A DNA stretch of 57,897 bases, from NCBI GenBank assembly GCA_913777465.1, contig CAJYRQ010000045.1:1-57897 (forward strand). The letters are read 5' to 3'. Below the pieces are notes generated by a model. That model had not been told where the DNA came from and made no database searches. It saw only the letters and a list, made by a program, of their open reading frames with translations. Numbering within the stretch: the stretch's first letter is position 1; each line of letters begins with the position of its first letter. The stretch comes from an uncultured Chryseobacterium sp. Its GTDB lineage: Bacteria; Bacteroidota; Bacteroidia; Flavobacteriales; Weeksellaceae. Positions 33,427-43,857 of this stretch are shown piece after piece. The position numbers were made by a program, and so were the translations under genes.

Positions 33427-36400
33427 ATGAGTTTTTTAAACAAAGTTCTAAAAGGGTTTTTGGGAGACAAAAAAGCGCAGGACCTAAAAGAAGTAAAAAA
33501 AGTTGTAACAAAAATCAAAGCTGTTGAACCGGCGATCCAGCAATTGTCTGATGACGGTTTAAGAGATAAAACTGCTGAGTTTAAAGAAAATATTAAATCT
33601 GCAACCGGCAAAATCACAGCTCAGATAGAACAGATCCAGGAACAGATCAAGAATTCGAAAAATGTGGACGAAAAAGAAGCCCTTTTCTCGAAGATCGAAA
33701 CCCTGAAAAAAGAATCATACGAAATTGAAGAGAAAGTTTTGAGCCAGATCCTTCCTGAAGTATTCGCTTTGGTAAAGGAAACGGCAAGACGATGGGCACA
33801 GAACGGAGAAATCCGCGTAACCGCTTCAGACTGGGACAGACAACTGGCTGCTGCCGGAAAAGATTTCGTAGAAATTCAGGGAGATCAGGCTGTCTGGAAA
33901 AACTCATGGGATGCTGCCGGAACACCTGTAAACTGGGACATGGTTCATTACGATGTACAGTTTATCGGAGGGGTGATCCTGCACAGCGGAAAAATTGCCG
34001 AGATGGCAACTGGTGAAGGAAAAACCCTGGTAGGTACGCTTCCTATTTTCTTAAATGCCCTTCCTGGAAGAGGAGTTCACGTGGTAACCGTGAACGACTA
34101 CCTTGCCAAAAGGGACTCCGCGTGGATGGGACCATTGTACCAGTTCCACGGAATGTCGATCGACTGTATTGATAATCACCAGCCGAACTCAGACGGCAGA
34201 AGAAGAGCTTACAATTCAGACATCACTTACGGAACGAATAACGAATTCGGTTTCGATTACCTGAGAGATAACATGGTAACTTCCCCATCCGAACTGGTAC
34301 AGCGAGAGCTGAACTTTGCCATCGTCGATGAGGTGGATTCCGTATTGGTAGACGACGCGAGAACGCCGTTGATCATTTCCGGGCCGGTTCCTCAGGGAGA
34401 CCGTCAGGAGTTCGACATTCTGAAGCCTTCGATCGACCGGATTGTTGAAGTTCAGAAAAAAACCGTTTCCGCTATATTCAATGAAGCGAAAAAATTAATC
34501 GCTGCCGGAAACACCAAAGAGGGAGGATTCAAATTGCTTCAGGCCTACAGAGGTCTTCCTAAAAACAGACAACTGATTAAATTTTTATCGGAAAGTGGAA
34601 ACCGTGCATTGCTTCAGAAAACGGAAGCCCAGTACATGCAGGATAACAACCGCGATATGCCGATCGTAGATAAAGACCTTTACTTCGTGATCGAAGAAAA
34701 GAACAACCAGGTAGACCTTACCGACAAAGGGGTTGAGTATATGTCCCAGGGGAACTCAGATCCTAATTTCTTTGTCCTTCCGGACATCGGGACTGAAATT
34801 GCCGAACTGGAAGCTAAAAATTTATCCAAAGAAGAGGAATTTGAAGCCAAAGAAAGGCTGTTCTCCGAGTTCGGTGAAAAATCAGAGCGGGTTCACACTA
34901 TGAGCCAGTTGCTGAAAGCGTATACGTTGTTTGAAAAAGACGATGAATACGTAGTAATCGACGGTGAGGTAAAAATCGTTGATGAGCAGACCGGACGGAT
35001 CATGGAAGGAAGACGGTATTCTGACGGTCTTCACCAGGCAATCGAGGCCAAGGAAAACGTAAAGATCGAAGCTGCAACCCAGACGTTTGCCACCGTTACC
35101 CTTCAGAATTATTTCCGGATGTACAACAAGCTTGCGGGGATGACGGGAACTGCAGAAACCGAGGCAGGCGAGCTTTGGGAAATTTACAAATTGGATGTGG
35201 TGGTAATTCCTACCAACCGTCCGATCCTGAGAAATGACAAGCAGGATCTGGTTTTTAAAACCAACCGTGAAAAATACAACGCCGTTATCGAAGAAATCGA
35301 AAAACTAACGGCCGCCAGAAGACCGGTACTGGTAGGAACAACTTCGGTTGAAATCTCACAGTTGCTTTCAAAAGCCTTACAGCTGAGAAAAATCCCACAT
35401 CAGGTTCTTAACGCGAAACTCCACAAAAAAGAAGCGGAAATCGTTGCCGGTGCAGGACAGCCGGGCGTGGTAACCATTGCCACCAACATGGCAGGCCGTG
35501 GTACCGACATCAAGCTTTCCAAAGAAGTGAAAGAAGCCGGAGGTCTGGCGATCATCGGTACCGAAAGACACGACTCCAGAAGGGTTGACCGACAGTTGAG
35601 AGGTAGAGCGGGACGTCAGGGAGATCCGGGAAGTTCTCAGTTCTATGTATCCCTGGAAGATAACCTGATGCGTTTGTTTGGTTCTGAAAGAATAGCCAAG
35701 ATGATGGATCGGATGGGCCACAAAGAAGGTGAAGTCATTCAGCATTCCATGATCAGCAAGTCGATTGAAAGAGCACAGAAAAAAGTAGAGGAAAACAACT
35801 TCGGAACGAGAAAAAGGCTTCTTGAATACGATGACGTGATGAACAAACAGCGTGATGTAATCTATAAAAGAAGAAAGAACGCTTTGTTTGGCGATCACCT
35901 GAAGTACGATATCACAAACATGATTTTCGATGTTGCCAATTCCATCGTTGCAAAAGGGAAAGCCAATGGGAATTATAAGGATTTTGAATTTGAAGTGATC
36001 AAGCATTTCACCATGGGTTCCCCTGTTTCAGAAAGCGATTTCGGAAACAAAACGGTTCAGGACCTTACCAATATCCTTTTCAAAGCCGCTCAGGAAGATT
36101 ACCAGATGAAGCTGAACCTGCTGAAGGAAAAATCATTCCCGATTATTGAAAATGTATATCAGAACCAGGGATCGATGTTCAGAATGATCCAGGTGCCTTT
36201 CACGGACGGACATAAGACGATGACCATTGTTACCGATCTTAAGGAAGCTTACGAAACACAGTGCGACAGCCTGATCAATGATTTCGAAAAGAACATCACC
36301 TTATCGATCATCGATGAAAACTGGAAGCTTCACCTTCGGGAAATGGACGACCTGAGAAGATCTTCACAGGGTGCCGTATACGAACAGAAGGATCCGCTGG

Positions 36401-36501
36401 TGATTTACAAGCAGGAATCTTTCCACTTGTTCAGCGAAATGATCGATAAATTGAATAAAGAAATTATTTCATTCTTGTATAAAGGAGAAATTCCTGCATA
36501 A
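33427..36501 (+). CDS. secA: Protein translocase ATPase SecA
   Basis: 1024 aa, longer than the ~900 aa of E. coli. SecA drives export through SecYEG. Walker A is in [14 protein letters not shown] (about 195), the DEAD-like box in [20 protein letters not shown], and the helicase C-terminal signature [13 protein letters not shown] and [20 protein letters not shown]. The extra length comes largely from an N-terminal coiled stretch (about 40-110) and a mid insertion (about 340-410, [20 protein letters not shown]). The C-terminal Cys/His zinc finger for SecB is absent; the protein ends FLYKGEIPA. Own terminator. Confidence 0.98.
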   Translation: MSFLNKVLKGFLGDKKAQDLKEVKKVVTKIKAVEPAIQQLSDDGLRDKTAEFKENIKSATGKITAQIEQIQEQIKNSKNVDEKEALFSKIETLKKESYEIEEKVLSQILPEVFALVKETARRWAQNGEIRVTASDWDRQLAAAGKDFVEIQGDQAVWKNSWDAAGTPVNWDMVHYDVQFIGGVILHSGKIAEMATGEGKTLVGTLPIFLNALPGRGVHVVTVNDYLAKRDSAWMGPLYQFHGMSIDCIDNHQPNSDGRRRAYNSDITYGTNNEFGFDYLRDNMVTSPSELVQRELNFAIVDEVDSVLVDDARTPLIISGPVPQGDRQEFDILKPSIDRIVEVQKKTVSAIFNEAKKLIAAGNTKEGGFKLLQAYRGLPKNRQLIKFLSESGNRALLQKTEAQYMQDNNRDMPIVDKDLYFVIEEKNNQVDLTDKGVEYMSQGNSDPNFFVLPDIGTEIAELEAKNLSKEEEFEAKERLFSEFGEKSERVHTMSQLLKAYTLFEKDDEYVVIDGEVKIVDEQTGRIMEGRRYSDGLHQAIEAKENVKIEAATQTFATVTLQNYFRMYNKLAGMTGTAETEAGELWEIYKLDVVVIPTNRPILRNDKQDLVFKTNREKYNAVIEEIEKLTAARRPVLVGTTSVEISQLLSKALQLRKIPHQVLNAKLHKKEAEIVAGAGQPGVVTIATNMAGRGTDIKLSKEVKEAGGLAIIGTERHDSRRVDRQLRGRAGRQGDPGSSQFYVSLEDNLMRLFGSERIAKMMDRMGHKEGEVIQHSMISKSIERAQKKVEENNFGTRKRLLEYDDVMNKQRDVIYKRRKNALFGDHLKYDITNMIFDVANSIVAKGKANGNYKDFEFEVIKHFTMGSPVSESDFGNKTVQDLTNILFKAAQEDYQMKLNLLKEKSFPIIENVYQNQGSMFRMIQVPFTDGHKTMTIVTDLKEAYETQCDSLINDFEKNITLSIIDENWKLHLREMDDLRRSSQGAVYEQKDPLVIYKQESFHLFSEMIDKLNKEIISFLYKGEIPA

Positions 36502-36523
36502 GAAATAATAATTTTTGCCATAC

Positions 36524-36558
36524 AAAACCGCTTCAGGATAATCCTGGAGCGGTTTTTT
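36524..36558 (+). terminator. secA terminator
   Basis: AAAACCGCTTCAGGAT pairs with ATCCTGGAGCGGTTTT (one T-G pair), followed by T-run. Confidence 0.9.
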
Positions 36559-36625
36559 TATTGGCTGCATATTAAATCTATGATAAATATCAACTCATTA
36601 ATTTATTTAGAATAATTAAAAACAA

Positions 36626-36633
36626 TATATTTG
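36626..36633 (+). promoter_or_regulatory. -7 box (TATATTTG) for siderophore receptor
   Basis: Exact TAnnTTTG, 17 nt before the ATG at 36651. Confidence 0.5.
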
Positions 36634-36650
36634 CAAAAATTTTGAGTTTC

Positions 36651-38780
36651 ATGAAAAATGTACTGATCTGCGCTTCGCTGTTAGGTTCTATGCTAACTTT
36701 TGCCCAGGAAAACGATACGATTAAGTCGAATAATATCGATGAGGTTATTGTAACAGGCTATATTACCAAAAATAGTGAGTCGGCAAACAAAATGCCTTTA
36801 AAAGATATTGAAAACCCACAGGTATACAATACGGTTAACAAAAATGTTATTAAAGAACAGGTTGCGACTAATATAAATGATGCTTTAAAAAATGTTACGG
36901 GTATTGCAAGATTATGGGAATCTACCGGTAGAGGAAATGATGGAGGAGAATACTATACCATGCGTGGTTTTTCTCTGCAACCTACCTTGGTAAATGGGAT
37001 GCCTGCATTCAATAACGGAACTATAGATCCGGCAGGAATCGAAACAATTGAGGCTATCAAAGGACCTTCAGGTACATTATACGGAGGAAGTGTTATATCG
37101 TATGGAGGATTATTAAATGTTGTAACAAAAAAACCTTATAACTATTTCGGTGGAGAAGTAGGATATGTTTTGGGAGGTTACGGTTTAAATAGAATTACCG
37201 CTGACGTAAATGCTCCTATCGGAAAAAACCTTTATGCAAGAATCAATGCGGCCTATCAGAAACAAAACTCTTTCCAGGATGCCGGTTCTTATGAATCAAT
37301 ATATGTTGCTCCATCTGTAAAATATGTTGTAAATAACAAACTGACATTTACAGTGAATACTGAAATTAAGAAATCTGATGCGGCAAATGCTCCTATGATT
37401 TTCTTAAGCCGGTACAGCCCCTTATCCTTTCATTCAATCGATTTATTTGAGCAGAACTACAAAAAATCGTATACCAGCAACGATCTGAGTATTAAAAATA
37501 CAACCTTCAACATCCAGGCGCAGGCTACCTATAAAATCTCTGATAACTGGACTTCACAAACCATTGTATCGAGAGGAAATACAAAAACAGACGGATATAA
37601 CCAATACCTTTGGGATTCAGCTAACGGTAATGAGTTTACAAGATTCATTTCTAAATTAGGCGGTGAAACCAATACGACAGGAATTCAGCAGAATTTTGTC
37701 GGAAACTTCAATATCGGGAAGGTTAAAAATAAACTTTTATTCGGTTTAGATTATTTCCAGAGACAGTTTCTACTTGGAGGAACTGGCTGGACCGGATTCG
37801 GAACCATCTCATTAATTAATCAGACTGATACAAAAGCTGGCGAATTAAACCAGGCTGCAGTAAATACCGCTTTGTCATCTACACAGAATGCCATCGGATC
37901 AATGGAAACAAAAATATACAGTGCTTACATTTCAGATGTGGTATATATTCTTCCGAATTTATCGGCTATGTTAAGTGCAAGAGTTGATCATTTTACAGGA
38001 AACCCGACAGCATATGCCGTTGAGGAATCAAAAGCTACGACAACATTTTCTCCGAAATTAGGATTGGTTTACCAGCCGATTCAGGATAAACTGTCAATTT
38101 TCGCAAACTATATGAACGGTTTTCAAAATGTAGAACCGGTTCAGAATATAGCAGCGGATGGAAGTAAATATTTTGCTTATTTCGATCCGGAACATGCCAA
38201 TCAGTGGGAAGTCGGAACCAAAGCCAGCTTAGTAAAGGATAAATTATCCATTACGGCAAGTTATTACAACATTCAGGTGAAAGATAAAGTAATGCCGGAT
38301 CCGGCAAATGCTCAAAATAGTATCCAGGGAGGAGAAGTTGAAAGTAAAGGTTTTGAAGTAAGTGTTGTAGGAAGCCCTATTAACGGATTAAACATCATCG
38401 CCGGATTCAGCCATAACGACAGTGAAGTTACTGTAGGAGATCCAACTTATGTAGGATATCGTCCTGAAGAAGCCGGACCTAAAAACCTTTTTAATTTCTG
38501 GGCAAATTATAAAGTGCAGGAGGGCGCTTTAAGAAATGTAGGTATCGGTTTCGGAGCTAATTCTGCCAGTGAGCTTTACACTTTAAACAGAGCTTCAATC
38601 GGGACATTTGCAATTCCGAGTTATGCCATCTTTAATGCTGCTCTATCTTACAATGAAGATAAATACAGTGTAATTCTAAAGCTTGATAATATTGCTAATA
38701 AAAAATATTTCTCCGGTTGGTCAACAGTAACACCGCAAAGATTGAGAACCGTATCGTTAAGTTTAAATTACAAATTTTAA
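36651..38780 (+). CDS. TonB-dependent siderophore receptor
   Basis: 709 aa from the ATG at 36651; the upstream TTG at 36642 is too near the -7 box. Signal peptide MKNVLICASLLGSMLTFAQ, a TonB-box-like DEVIVTGY, then the plug domain (INDALKNVTGIARLWESTGR, IEAIKGPSGTLYGG) and a 22-strand barrel ending LSLNYKF. The plug is of the ferric-siderophore (TIGR01783) type. Composition is visibly more A+T-rich than the second receptor (40026-42143). It is followed by a hairpin and then a PepSY reductase gene. Confidence 0.9.
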   Translation: MKNVLICASLLGSMLTFAQENDTIKSNNIDEVIVTGYITKNSESANKMPLKDIENPQVYNTVNKNVIKEQVATNINDALKNVTGIARLWESTGRGNDGGEYYTMRGFSLQPTLVNGMPAFNNGTIDPAGIETIEAIKGPSGTLYGGSVISYGGLLNVVTKKPYNYFGGEVGYVLGGYGLNRITADVNAPIGKNLYARINAAYQKQNSFQDAGSYESIYVAPSVKYVVNNKLTFTVNTEIKKSDAANAPMIFLSRYSPLSFHSIDLFEQNYKKSYTSNDLSIKNTTFNIQAQATYKISDNWTSQTIVSRGNTKTDGYNQYLWDSANGNEFTRFISKLGGETNTTGIQQNFVGNFNIGKVKNKLLFGLDYFQRQFLLGGTGWTGFGTISLINQTDTKAGELNQAAVNTALSSTQNAIGSMETKIYSAYISDVVYILPNLSAMLSARVDHFTGNPTAYAVEESKATTTFSPKLGLVYQPIQDKLSIFANYMNGFQNVEPVQNIAADGSKYFAYFDPEHANQWEVGTKASLVKDKLSITASYYNIQVKDKVMPDPANAQNSIQGGEVESKGFEVSVVGSPINGLNIIAGFSHNDSEVTVGDPTYVGYRPEEAGPKNLFNFWANYKVQEGALRNVGIGFGANSASELYTLNRASIGTFAIPSYAIFNAALSYNEDKYSVILKLDNIANKKYFSGWSTVTPQRLRTVSLSLNYKF

Positions 38781-38786
38781 ATAACT

Positions 38787-38817
38787 AAAGTTAACCCCTC
38801 AAAAGGTTAACTTTTTT
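38787..38817 (+). terminator. Terminator-like hairpin between receptor and PepSY gene
   Basis: AAAGTTAACC/GGTTAACTTT, a perfect 10-bp stem followed by T6, ending 4 nt before the PepSY ATG. It could be an attenuator that lowers readthrough into the PepSY/second-receptor genes, or it could occlude the start. Confidence 0.7.
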
Positions 38818-38820
38818 CTC

Positions 38821-40029
38821 ATGAGAAAGAAGCATCATCATAAAAAGAAACCTTCTTTTGCCAAAAAATGGTCTGCCAAACTGCATTTGTGGTTTGGCTT
38901 GTCCGTTGGGCTGATCGTTTTCATGGTTTCATTATCGGGAACGATGTATGTTTTCAAGGATGAAATCCAGCAGCGGCTGCGGAAAGATGTGATGTTCGTG
39001 AATGCTGAAACGATTACGCGAAAACCCCTTTCCATTGAAACCCTGAAGGAAAAGGTAACGCTGGAAGTCAATGAGAAATATCCCGTAAGTTCCGTTGAGA
39101 TTCCTTTAGCCAGAAACAGGTCTTATGAATTCCTGTATTATGAGAAGGATAAAAAAGCATGGAATTATTTTGATGAAGTAAAGATTAACAAACTGGTTTA
39201 TGTAAATCCGTATACGGGTGAAATACTAGGGATCTACAATGAGAAATACGACCTCTTCCCTATCCTTAAATCGATTCACTGGAGCCTGCTTTTAAAAACC
39301 GACTGGGGAAAGTATGTGGTGGGGATTCCGGTAGTGCTTTTTATCGTCATGCTGATCACAGGCATTGTTTTGTGGTGGCCCAAAAACAAAAAAGCGAGGA
39401 AAGGAAGATTCCGTTTCGAATGGAAATATGTGAAAACCTGGAAACGCAGAAACTATGACCTTCACAACATCCTTGGGTTTTATGCATCCTTCATTGCCCT
39501 GCTGATGAGCATAACCGGAATTTACTTTGCCTATCCATGGGTAAAAAATACCTTCAACCTGGCATTGTCCGGTTCAACGGAACTGCCGAAAGAAAAGGAA
39601 GTGAAATCACCGGATTCTTTGCTGGTAGAAAACAAAGCAGTCTTTGATCTTACGGCCCGGGAAACAAGAAAGCTTTATGCCGAATCATCAAGCTTCAGAA
39701 TTCCGTTAAACGGAAAAAATAAAAAAGGGAAACCACTCAGCAATATTCCGGTAACGGTTTACGGTGAAGACGGAAGGTTTGCCGTGAGAAACCAGCTGGC
39801 TTTCGACAAATATTCCGGAAAACTGCTGCTCAACAAACCTCATCAGAAATTAAACATCGCAGAAAAATATGCCCACGCCAATTATGACATTCATACCGGT
39901 TCCTATTTCGGAATCATCGGAAAGATCATCTGGTTTATTGCAGGGCTGATCTGCACCTCACTGCCGGTCACCGGATTTCTGGTATGGCTGGGAAAAAGGA
40001 AGAAAAAAGGAATAAAAAAAGCATTATGA
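38821..40029 (+). CDS. PepSY-associated TM domain protein (ferric-siderophore reductase-like)
   Basis: 402 aa. A basic N-terminus (MRKKHHHKKKPSFAKKWSAK) precedes four transmembrane helices, including LHLWFGLSVGLIVFMVSLSG (22-41) and VGIPVVLFIVMLITGIVLWW (about 160-180), with conserved His in SIHWSLL and DLHNILGFYASF. A PepSY domain lies in the periplasmic loop. PepSY-TM proteins are found beside TonB siderophore receptors and are thought to reduce iron in the complex at the inner membrane. It overlaps the next receptor by 4 nt. A paralogue is at 42562-43773. Confidence 0.88.
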   Translation: MRKKHHHKKKPSFAKKWSAKLHLWFGLSVGLIVFMVSLSGTMYVFKDEIQQRLRKDVMFVNAETITRKPLSIETLKEKVTLEVNEKYPVSSVEIPLARNRSYEFLYYEKDKKAWNYFDEVKINKLVYVNPYTGEILGIYNEKYDLFPILKSIHWSLLLKTDWGKYVVGIPVVLFIVMLITGIVLWWPKNKKARKGRFRFEWKYVKTWKRRNYDLHNILGFYASFIALLMSITGIYFAYPWVKNTFNLALSGSTELPKEKEVKSPDSLLVENKAVFDLTARETRKLYAESSSFRIPLNGKNKKGKPLSNIPVTVYGEDGRFAVRNQLAFDKYSGKLLLNKPHQKLNIAEKYAHANYDIHTGSYFGIIGKIIWFIAGLICTSLPVTGFLVWLGKRKKKGIKKAL

Positions 40030-42143
40030 AGAAAATCATTTTATCGGTAGCTGCTTTGGCTGCCATCACCGTTACAGGACAGCAGAAAGACTCTTTACAG
40101 GTGAAAGACGTGGATGAAGTAGTTCTTACCGCTTCAAGGAAAAAAGAAAGCATCAAAGAAGTCCCGAGCTCCGTAACGATTGTGAGCCAGAAGCAGATCC
40201 AGTCTCAGCTTACCGTCAATTCCGACATTACCAATATTTTACAATACACCGTTCCCAGTCTGGCTACCAGTTCGGGAATGACGACCAACAGCGGCCAGAC
40301 CCTCAGGGGAAGACAGGTGCTCGTCCTTATCGACGGCATTCCGCAATCTACGCCATTGCGGAACGGCTCAAGGGATATCCGGTCCATCGATCCGTCCGTT
40401 ATCGAACGAATCGAAGTCATTAAAGGGGCTACCTCCATTTACGGAAACGGATCCGACGGAGGGATCATCAACTACATCACCAAAAAAGCAGGCAGCGACC
40501 GGAGGATTTCCGGGCAGTCGCAGGTCGGAATTACCGGACAATTATACGGGGAAACCTTAGGCGTTCGCGCCAGCCAGTTTCTAACGGGAAAAATCACGCC
40601 GAAATTCGATTATGCCGTTTCCCTGGCCTACGAAAGAACCGGCTATATGAAAGATGCCGACGGTGTCAACCTCAGCCCTACGTCCAGTCCGGCCAAAATG
40701 GACAATTACAACGGAATGCTGAAACTCGGGTACAACCTGAACGGCAACCAGCGAATTGAAGCGTCCTATATCGGGTATGCCTCAAAATCCGATCTTGATC
40801 TCGGCCTTAAAACCGGGAAATACGGCATGACGCCGACCATTGGCGAAGGCTCAGCGAAACACCAGGAGACTACCCCGCAGGGAACACCGAGAAACCACAA
40901 TTTCAAAATAAGCTACGACAACCGGAATCTTTGGAAAGGTACGGCCCTGAACATCAACCTGTACCTGCAGGATTTCAGAACGGTTTACGGATACAGCGAT
41001 ACCTTCCTGAACGGCGGCCAGTCCAATGTGATTTCAAAGAAAAAAGGCGCACGGTTCAACCTTGATACGCAGCTTTGGAACACCCGGAATTCCCAGGGAG
41101 AAGTGATTTACGGTGCCGATATTTTAAATGATAAAACCGTACAGAAGCTGGAGGACGGCCGGTACTGGACCCCGGACATGGACATGACCAACATCGCTCC
41201 TTTCATGCTCGTAAAAATCGATCTGTTTAAAAAGCTGATCCTGAAAGGCGGGCTCCGGTACGAAAACATTAAAGTGAAAGTAGGTGATTTCAATACCCTT
41301 TCCACCATTAAAAACGACGGGACGTTTACCAAAAGCATTTTCGTAAAAGGCGGCGACCTGGAATACAATGCCCTGGTAGGAAACATCGGGTTCCGTTACA
41401 ATTTCAATCCACAGATCAATCTCTTCGGAAGCTTCTCGCAGTCCTACTCCATCAATGAGCTGGGAAGGATTTTGAGAACCTCAACCGCAGATACCATCAA
41501 TAAGCTGGAAACGAAACCTATTATTGTCAACAATTACGAATTGGGGGCCACCGGCCAGATCACCAAATGGCTGAATTACGAAATCACGTCCTATGTCAGC
41601 ACCTCCAAACTGGGAGCCACCTTTGTTCAGAGCCCCGACCGTTCTCTGATGATCCAGCGGGCTCCGGAAGTGGTGTACGGGGTGGAAGGATTCCTTCAGT
41701 TCAGTCCGGCACAATGGATCAGCTTCGGAGGAAGCTACAGCTGGATGGAGGGCATAACTTCCCCGAAAGACGACGGCGATTATTCCACCAAGATCAACAA
41801 CAGCAGGATTTCGGCCCCGAAAGTCCTGGCGTACGTTCAGGTAAGGCCGGTGCGTGGCTTATCGGTAGGATTGGATATGCTTCATGCCTTTGAGCAGAAC
41901 CGGTTCCAGCCGAATGCCAAAACCGGATTATACACGTACGGTGAAGGGCGGGTTCCGGAATACACGGTTTTCAACTTCAAATCAAGCTACGAAATCAATA
42001 ATAGCTGGAGGGTTTCCGGAGGAATCGAGAACCTTTTCAACAGGTCTTATCAGCCGGCCATTGGCTGGTGGGCAGCACGGGACAGCGATTTCGTGAATGC
42101 TTTGGGAACAAGGGGAACCCTTATGGTGGAATATCGATTTTAG
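40026..42143 (+). CDS. TonB-dependent receptor, second of the region
   Basis: 705 aa from the ATG at 40026 (MKKIILSVAALAAITVTG), overlapping the PepSY stop by 4 nt (ATGA). Signal peptide, TonB box (VDEVVLTASRKKES), plug (NITNILQYTVPSLATSSGMT-like region, RGRQVLVLIDGIPQSTPLRN) and a barrel with a terminal aromatic (LMVEYRF). Probably ferric-siderophore uptake, translationally coupled to the reductase. G+C-richer and less repetitive in codon use than the first receptor. Confidence 0.9.
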   Translation: MKKIILSVAALAAITVTGQQKDSLQVKDVDEVVLTASRKKESIKEVPSSVTIVSQKQIQSQLTVNSDITNILQYTVPSLATSSGMTTNSGQTLRGRQVLVLIDGIPQSTPLRNGSRDIRSIDPSVIERIEVIKGATSIYGNGSDGGIINYITKKAGSDRRISGQSQVGITGQLYGETLGVRASQFLTGKITPKFDYAVSLAYERTGYMKDADGVNLSPTSSPAKMDNYNGMLKLGYNLNGNQRIEASYIGYASKSDLDLGLKTGKYGMTPTIGEGSAKHQETTPQGTPRNHNFKISYDNRNLWKGTALNINLYLQDFRTVYGYSDTFLNGGQSNVISKKKGARFNLDTQLWNTRNSQGEVIYGADILNDKTVQKLEDGRYWTPDMDMTNIAPFMLVKIDLFKKLILKGGLRYENIKVKVGDFNTLSTIKNDGTFTKSIFVKGGDLEYNALVGNIGFRYNFNPQINLFGSFSQSYSINELGRILRTSTADTINKLETKPIIVNNYELGATGQITKWLNYEITSYVSTSKLGATFVQSPDRSLMIQRAPEVVYGVEGFLQFSPAQWISFGGSYSWMEGITSPKDDGDYSTKINNSRISAPKVLAYVQVRPVRGLSVGLDMLHAFEQNRFQPNAKTGLYTYGEGRVPEYTVFNFKSSYEINNSWRVSGGIENLFNRSYQPAIGWWAARDSDFVNALGTRGTLMVEYRF

Positions 42144-42223
42144 AGAATACTTAATCGCTTTGGAAGGTCAAATTTATTTAACCCTAATTGCCCATTAATT
42201 AAGCAATCATAATAGAATCATAT

Positions 42224-42259
42224 GGAGCAACTTTCGTTTTTGGATGTTGCTCCTTTTTT
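42224..42259 (+). terminator. Terminator after second receptor
   Basis: GGAGCAAC/GTTGCTCC with a 14-nt loop and T6. The remaining gap to 42561 holds the interspersed repeat and the next promoter. Confidence 0.8.
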
Positions 42260-42282
42260 CATCATCTAAATATTGCTCAATG

Positions 42283-42364
42283 CAGATTTTAACGCAAAGA
42301 ATGATGATTGCCTCACTTTATTAAAGGAAGCAAAGAAAAGATCAGCAGGCTGATCTGATGAAGC
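42283..42364 (+). repeat. Interspersed repeat, copy A
   Basis: A diverged copy of the sequence at 45045-45120, but in opposite orientation. Shared pieces are TTTAACGCAAAG (TTTAACGTAAAG in the other), TATTAAAGGAAGCAAAG and ATCAGCAGGCTGAT with TGATGAAG. Confidence 0.5.
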
Positions 42365-42536
42365 ATATGTATTAAGGCTGCTTGATCAACTACATACGGT
42401 AAAATTCTACCTATGATAAAATCTTTGGCCTTTAAATAGAACCTATAAAAAATTTTGCTCCTTCGCGCTTATCCAACATAAAAACATTTCCAGCAATTTC
42501 GTTAATTATAAATATTCTAAATAAAAATTAAAATAT

Positions 42537-42544
42537 TATCTTTG
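42537..42544 (+). promoter_or_regulatory. -7 box (TATCTTTG) for second PepSY gene
   Basis: Exact TAnnTTTG, 17 nt before the ATG at 42562, so this paralogue is transcribed separately from the receptor operon. Confidence 0.55.
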
Positions 42545-42561
42545 CCGGACTTAAGGAAGAT

Positions 42562-43773
42562 ATGAGAAAAAAGCATCATCATAAGAAGAAGCCGAGCGCA
42601 TTTAAGAAATGGACCGGAAAACTGCATTTGTGGCTGGGCCTCGGCGTAGGATTTCTGGTTTTTATTATCTCCATTACCGGTGCCTTGTATGTTTTTAAAG
42701 ATGAAATTGAGAATGCCACCCGGAAAGACGTTATTTACCATAACGAACAGAATATCGAGCAAAAACAGGTTCTTCCGATCAGAACCCTGGAAAAGGCCGT
42801 GGTAAAACAAGTAAAGGAAAAATACCCGGTTCACTGGGTGAATATCCCGATCGACAAAAAAATGTCTTACCTGTTCTACTGGTACGAACACAACCCGAAA
42901 GGCTGGAATTATTTCGACGAATTCCCTATTTATAAAGTCGCTTACGTCAACCCGTACACCGGAGAGGTTCTCAGGACTTACGATGAGAAAAACGGCTTCT
43001 TCCAGATCGTCAAGATGATCCACTGGAGCTACCTGCTGAAACAATCCTGGGGAACGTACCTGGTGGGTATTCCGGTAATCATTTTTGTCATCATGCTGAT
43101 TTCAGGGATTGTTCTCTGGTGGCCTAAAAACAAAGCGGCCCGGAAACAGCGGTTCTCTTTCAAATGGCAAAATGTAAAAAGCTGGAAAAGAAAGAACTAC
43201 GATTTACACAACGTCCTTGGTTTTTATGCTTCCGTCTTTGCTTTAATCTTTTCCATTACCGGCTTATTCTATGCTTTTTTCTTTGTACAGGCCGCTATTT
43301 ATTTTATATTCTCAGGCGGAAAAACGGCTTATCCTGATTTCTCTTCCATCACCACGAAAGCCCCGATCGAATTAAGGACCGAAGGAACCCTGGATAAGAT
43401 CAGCAATACCGTTAAGGCAAAATACCCGGATTCCTATGGATTCTCTATCGATTTGGGCCACGAACATATGGACGACCACGAACATCCGCATTTTGAAGTC
43501 TATGTAAAGCACCTGTCGTATTCCTATCACAAAAGCAGCAGCCTGATCTTTGATGAAAACTCCGGCGAACTGCTTCATACCCATGATATGAAAGACAAAA
43601 ATTTCGGCGAAAAAGCGGTTGGCGCCAATTACGACATCCACGTCGGATCCATCCTGGGGCTGCCTACGAAGATCATCGCTTTCATCGTCAGCCTTATATG
43701 TGCCTCATTACCAGTCACCGGCTTTCTGATCTGGTGGGGAAGAAGAAAAAAGAAATCCGTAAAAACAGCCTGA
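42562..43773 (+). CDS. PepSY-associated TM domain protein, paralogue
   Basis: 403 aa. Same plan as 38821-40029, with the same basic His/Lys N-terminus (MRKKHHHKKKPSAFKKWTGK), LHLWLGLGVGFLVFIISITG as first helix, IHWSYLLKQSWGTYLVGIPV and DLHNVLGFYASVFALIFSIT. A His-rich stretch in the periplasmic loop (DLGHEHMDDHEHPHFEVYVK, about 295-315) is absent from the first copy and could bind metal. The clear similarity of the two indicates a duplication within the iron-uptake region. No receptor gene follows it. Confidence 0.88.
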   Translation: MRKKHHHKKKPSAFKKWTGKLHLWLGLGVGFLVFIISITGALYVFKDEIENATRKDVIYHNEQNIEQKQVLPIRTLEKAVVKQVKEKYPVHWVNIPIDKKMSYLFYWYEHNPKGWNYFDEFPIYKVAYVNPYTGEVLRTYDEKNGFFQIVKMIHWSYLLKQSWGTYLVGIPVIIFVIMLISGIVLWWPKNKAARKQRFSFKWQNVKSWKRKNYDLHNVLGFYASVFALIFSITGLFYAFFFVQAAIYFIFSGGKTAYPDFSSITTKAPIELRTEGTLDKISNTVKAKYPDSYGFSIDLGHEHMDDHEHPHFEVYVKHLSYSYHKSSSLIFDENSGELLHTHDMKDKNFGEKAVGANYDIHVGSILGLPTKIIAFIVSLICASLPVTGFLIWWGRRKKKSVKTA

Positions 43774-43857
43774 ATTTTTTTTTCAATAATTATCTAGTTA
43801 ATAACCCATTAATACAATCTTTTTTATAATTTTAACCTTTTAGAATTTTAGAATAGA

